Of a DNA stretch of 64,000 bases, positions 62,253 through 64,000 are shown piece by piece. This stretch comes from Lentimicrobiaceae bacterium (GTDB taxonomy: Bacteria; Bacteroidota; Bacteroidia; Bacteroidales; JAGONC01). The first letter of the stretch is position 1. The number at the start of each line of letters is the position of its first letter. The position numbers were made by a program, and so were the translations under genes. Below the pieces are notes generated by a model. It saw only the letters and a program-made list of their open reading frames with translations, ran no database searches and was not told the DNA's origin. The DNA is taken from positions 1-64,000 of the forward strand of contig JAGONC010000006.1 in assembly GCA_017993235.1 (NCBI GenBank), read 5' to 3'.

Positions 62253-62678
62253 TCAGAAGGGGAGATCATTCCCCTCGTCGTTCACCAGTTCACCCCCGTT
62301 GTTTGGAGCAGCGGTCTCTTCCGGGGTAACTGCGGACTCCTGTTCCCTTCTGGCACCCAGCATGATCATACTTGAACCCTCAATTTCTGTTGTGTACCGG
62401 GTATTCCCATCCTTATCCTCCCATTTTCTGGTCCTGATCTTACCCTCCAGATAAATCTGGCTGCCTTTCCGGAGATACTTCTCAGCATTTTCGGCCAGCC
62501 GCCTCCAAAGGACGATATTATGCCATTCCGTATGATCGGTCGGATTGCCATCTTTTCCTTTGAATGTCTCCGTTGTAGCCAGTGAAAAAGAGGCCTTTAC
62601 CAGTCCGTTGTCCAGATGCCTCACCTCCGGATCTCTTCCTAAATTCCCGATCAAAATTACGCGATTGATTCCTGCCAT
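62253..62678 (-). CDS. ssb: Single-stranded DNA-binding protein
   Basis: 141 aa. OB fold (INRVILIGNLGRDPEVRHLDNG, FSLATTETFKGKDG, WHNIVLWRRLAENAEKYLRKGS, YLEGKIRTRKWEDKDG), then a short flexible linker and the acidic tail DEGNDLPF that recruits repair proteins. A homotetramer in replication and repair. Lies between mutY and gldE, as in related genomes. Confidence 0.96.
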   Translation of the reverse strand: MAGINRVILIGNLGRDPEVRHLDNGLVKASFSLATTETFKGKDGNPTDHTEWHNIVLWRRLAENAEKYLRKGSQIYLEGKIRTRKWEDKDGNTRYTTEIEGSSMIMLGARREQESAVTPEETAAPNNGGELVNDEGNDLPF

Positions 62679-62772
62679 AGTCCATTAATTTAATGAGTGA
62701 ATACTGATGTTTATTACAAAGATAAGAAATCCGGGGCTTCCCTGAACCACTCCGGGCTGCATCCGGGTATTC

Positions 62773-63891
62773 TTACTGGTTAATCCGGAAAGGTGGGAAT
62801 TTGTTACCCATCAAATGCAGATTTTTTTCAAGAAATCGTGTGATCATCCTTGGTAAGGGGAAGTCATTCAACTGGTCAGGATGGACGAGGATCCAATTAT
62901 CCTGGAAATGTATATCCGCTATGGTGTCAATACCCATGAGGAAATATTTGGCATAGAGATACTGATGGCTGAGGATATGAGGTGCTGCCCCGCTGATTTC
63001 GATGACCGGTGGCATCTTTTCCGGAATCCATTGTTTGAAGCCGGGGTGAGCTACCAATTCATCAAGGCTCATCAATGATCCGGGCTCAAGCGAGGGAAAA
63101 TCGAACATATTCATCCAGATATCCCGAGAGGTCCTTCGGTTAAGGATGATCGTACCGAATGGATTCCTTACGTTGATCACCAGATAGTTCAGGTAGCGTT
63201 TCCGGGGAGTTGCTTTGGTTGAGCCAGCAGGTAAACTGCCGACAAGATTTTGCCGATAGGCCATACAGTGACACTGTAATATACAGTGGCCGCAATCAGG
63301 ATTGCGTGGCTTGCAACAAAGGGCACCGAATTCCATGATTGCCTGGTTGAAGGTACCGGGTTCGGGGCCATCCACAAGATCCCTTGCTGCATCGTAGATC
63401 CCGGAGCGTCCCCGGGGTGAGTTGACCGGGAGGGTGATGGCCAGCAGGCGTGAAATGACGCGCCGCACATTTCCATCAACAACCGGGTAGGTTTTGCCGA
63501 ATGCAATGGAAAGGATGGCTGATGCCGTATAATCCCCTATCCCGGGAAGAGATGCCAGGGCTTTATAGGTATCCGGTATCCGGTTGTTGTACCGGGTATG
63601 GATGATCCGGGCAGCCTGCAGCAGATTGCGCGCTCGCGTATAGTATCCCAATCCCTGCCAGTGCCTGAGGATATCTTCTTCTCCTGCTTGTGCAAGAGAT
63701 TGAACATCAGGATAATGACTGATAAAATTCTGGTAATAATCCTGTCCCTGCCTGACCCTGGTTTGCTGCAGGATCACTTCCGATATCCATATGGAATAGG
63801 GATCGACGGTGCTGCGCCAGGGTAAGTCACGCTTGTTTTGGTCATACCAACCTTTCAGCAAATGGCGGATTTCCGGTTTACCTTTGATCAT
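62773..63891 (-). CDS. mutY: A/G-specific adenine glycosylase
   Basis: 372 aa. Removes adenine mispaired with 8-oxoguanine. HhH glycosylase with the catalytic Glu in SEVILQQTRV, the helix-hairpin-helix LPGIGDYTASAIL, the catalytic Asp in VVDGNVRRV, the [4Fe-4S] cluster CxxxxxxCxxCxxxxxC (CKPRNPDCGHCILQCHC, near residue 195) and a C-terminal NUDIX-like domain that reads 8-oxoG. ATG at 63891. Upstream of 63891 only about 100 AT-rich bases remain and nothing else is seen there. Confidence 0.95.
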   Translation of the reverse strand: MIKGKPEIRHLLKGWYDQNKRDLPWRSTVDPYSIWISEVILQQTRVRQGQDYYQNFISHYPDVQSLAQAGEEDILRHWQGLGYYTRARNLLQAARIIHTRYNNRIPDTYKALASLPGIGDYTASAILSIAFGKTYPVVDGNVRRVISRLLAITLPVNSPRGRSGIYDAARDLVDGPEPGTFNQAIMEFGALCCKPRNPDCGHCILQCHCMAYRQNLVGSLPAGSTKATPRKRYLNYLVINVRNPFGTIILNRRTSRDIWMNMFDFPSLEPGSLMSLDELVAHPGFKQWIPEKMPPVIEISGAAPHILSHQYLYAKYFLMGIDTIADIHFQDNWILVHPDQLNDFPLPRMITRFLEKNLHLMGNKFPPFRINQ

Positions 63892-64000
63892 TTCCTCTGT
63901 GGTTTTTCATTTCCAGACATCAGGTGCGATCCTGAATCCATGCAAAAAAAACATAAATTTGATTAGATAATTTCGATATAAACTAAAATAATTTTATATT

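Noticed and set aside
63892..64000. Possible gene start at the window end
   Set aside because: AT-rich with no supported frame; probably intergenic.

Overview
The window is a 64 kb piece of a Bacteroidota chromosome, most likely class Bacteroidia and possibly the Marinilabiliales/Prolixibacter-like side of it. The order is inference; the phylum is well supported. Evidence for the phylum: a SusC/SusD pair, type IX secretion C-terminal sorting domains (on the 995-aa CotH protein, a 118-aa protein and a 1043-aa enzyme), the gliding/T9SS-associated gldD and gldE next to ssb and mutY, ExbB with two ExbD proteins, -7 promoter elements of the TAnnTTTG type, and few Shine-Dalgarno sequences. There is no rRNA, transposase, integrase, CRISPR array or phage gene. 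Two tRNAs are present: Ser(GGA) and one with anticodon CAT.

Layout. 0-9.8 kb is mostly housekeeping: tRNA-Ser; an exbB / unknown membrane protein / exbD / exbD operon ending in a strong terminator; a CPBP protease; a tRNA-dihydrouridine synthase; a three-part STAS-unknown-kinase protein; an acyltransferase; two decayed gene fragments; an OsmC protein. 10-18.5 kb holds secreted proteins: a CotH/lamin-tail protein, a DUF302 protein with a Fur-like operator, an M28 peptidase fused to a beta-barrel, and a Cthe_2159-type beta-helix protein preceded by a free-standing sorting domain. A 115-bp direct repeat brackets the last three.

18.5-34.4 kb is a plus-strand polysaccharide utilization locus: GH130 enzyme, MFS transporter, lipoprotein of an unassigned family, SusC, SusD, LamG surface lipoprotein, terminator, a second unassigned alpha/alpha-type enzyme, and a 1043-aa protein whose N-terminal half is a paralog of the unassigned lipoprotein, joined to LamG and a T9SS sorting domain. 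The likely flow is that surface proteins bind and trim the glycan, SusC/D import it, periplasmic enzymes finish it, the MFS carrier brings the product inward and GH130 phosphorolyses or hydrolyses it. A second group of glycosidases (two GH127 and one GH2, 42.8-49.1 kb, minus strand) may belong to the same substrate, as GH127 members act on beta-L-arabinofuranosides.

35.5-41.5 kb between them is a nine-gene minus-strand arsenic island: arsR, redox thioredoxin, arsF-like, arsG-like, YraQ/ArsP-type permease, a rhodanese without its cysteine, arsC, arsM and acr3. It has a near-perfect ArsR-type dyad just upstream of the second gene and ends at a DUF6600 gene that has lost its signal peptide.

49.1-64 kb: M1 peptidase, SDR, histone-deacetylase-like hydrolase, sugar-isomerase-like protein, HIRAN-like protein, small beta-barrel, rpoN, asnS, corA, gldD, gldE, ssb, mutY.

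Scattered through gene borders are intergenic repeats with an unusual 7-bp pace, in places running into coding sequence. The most promising leads for something undescribed are the paralogous unassigned enzymes of the glycan locus, the STAS-kinase fusion, and the heptamer repeats.
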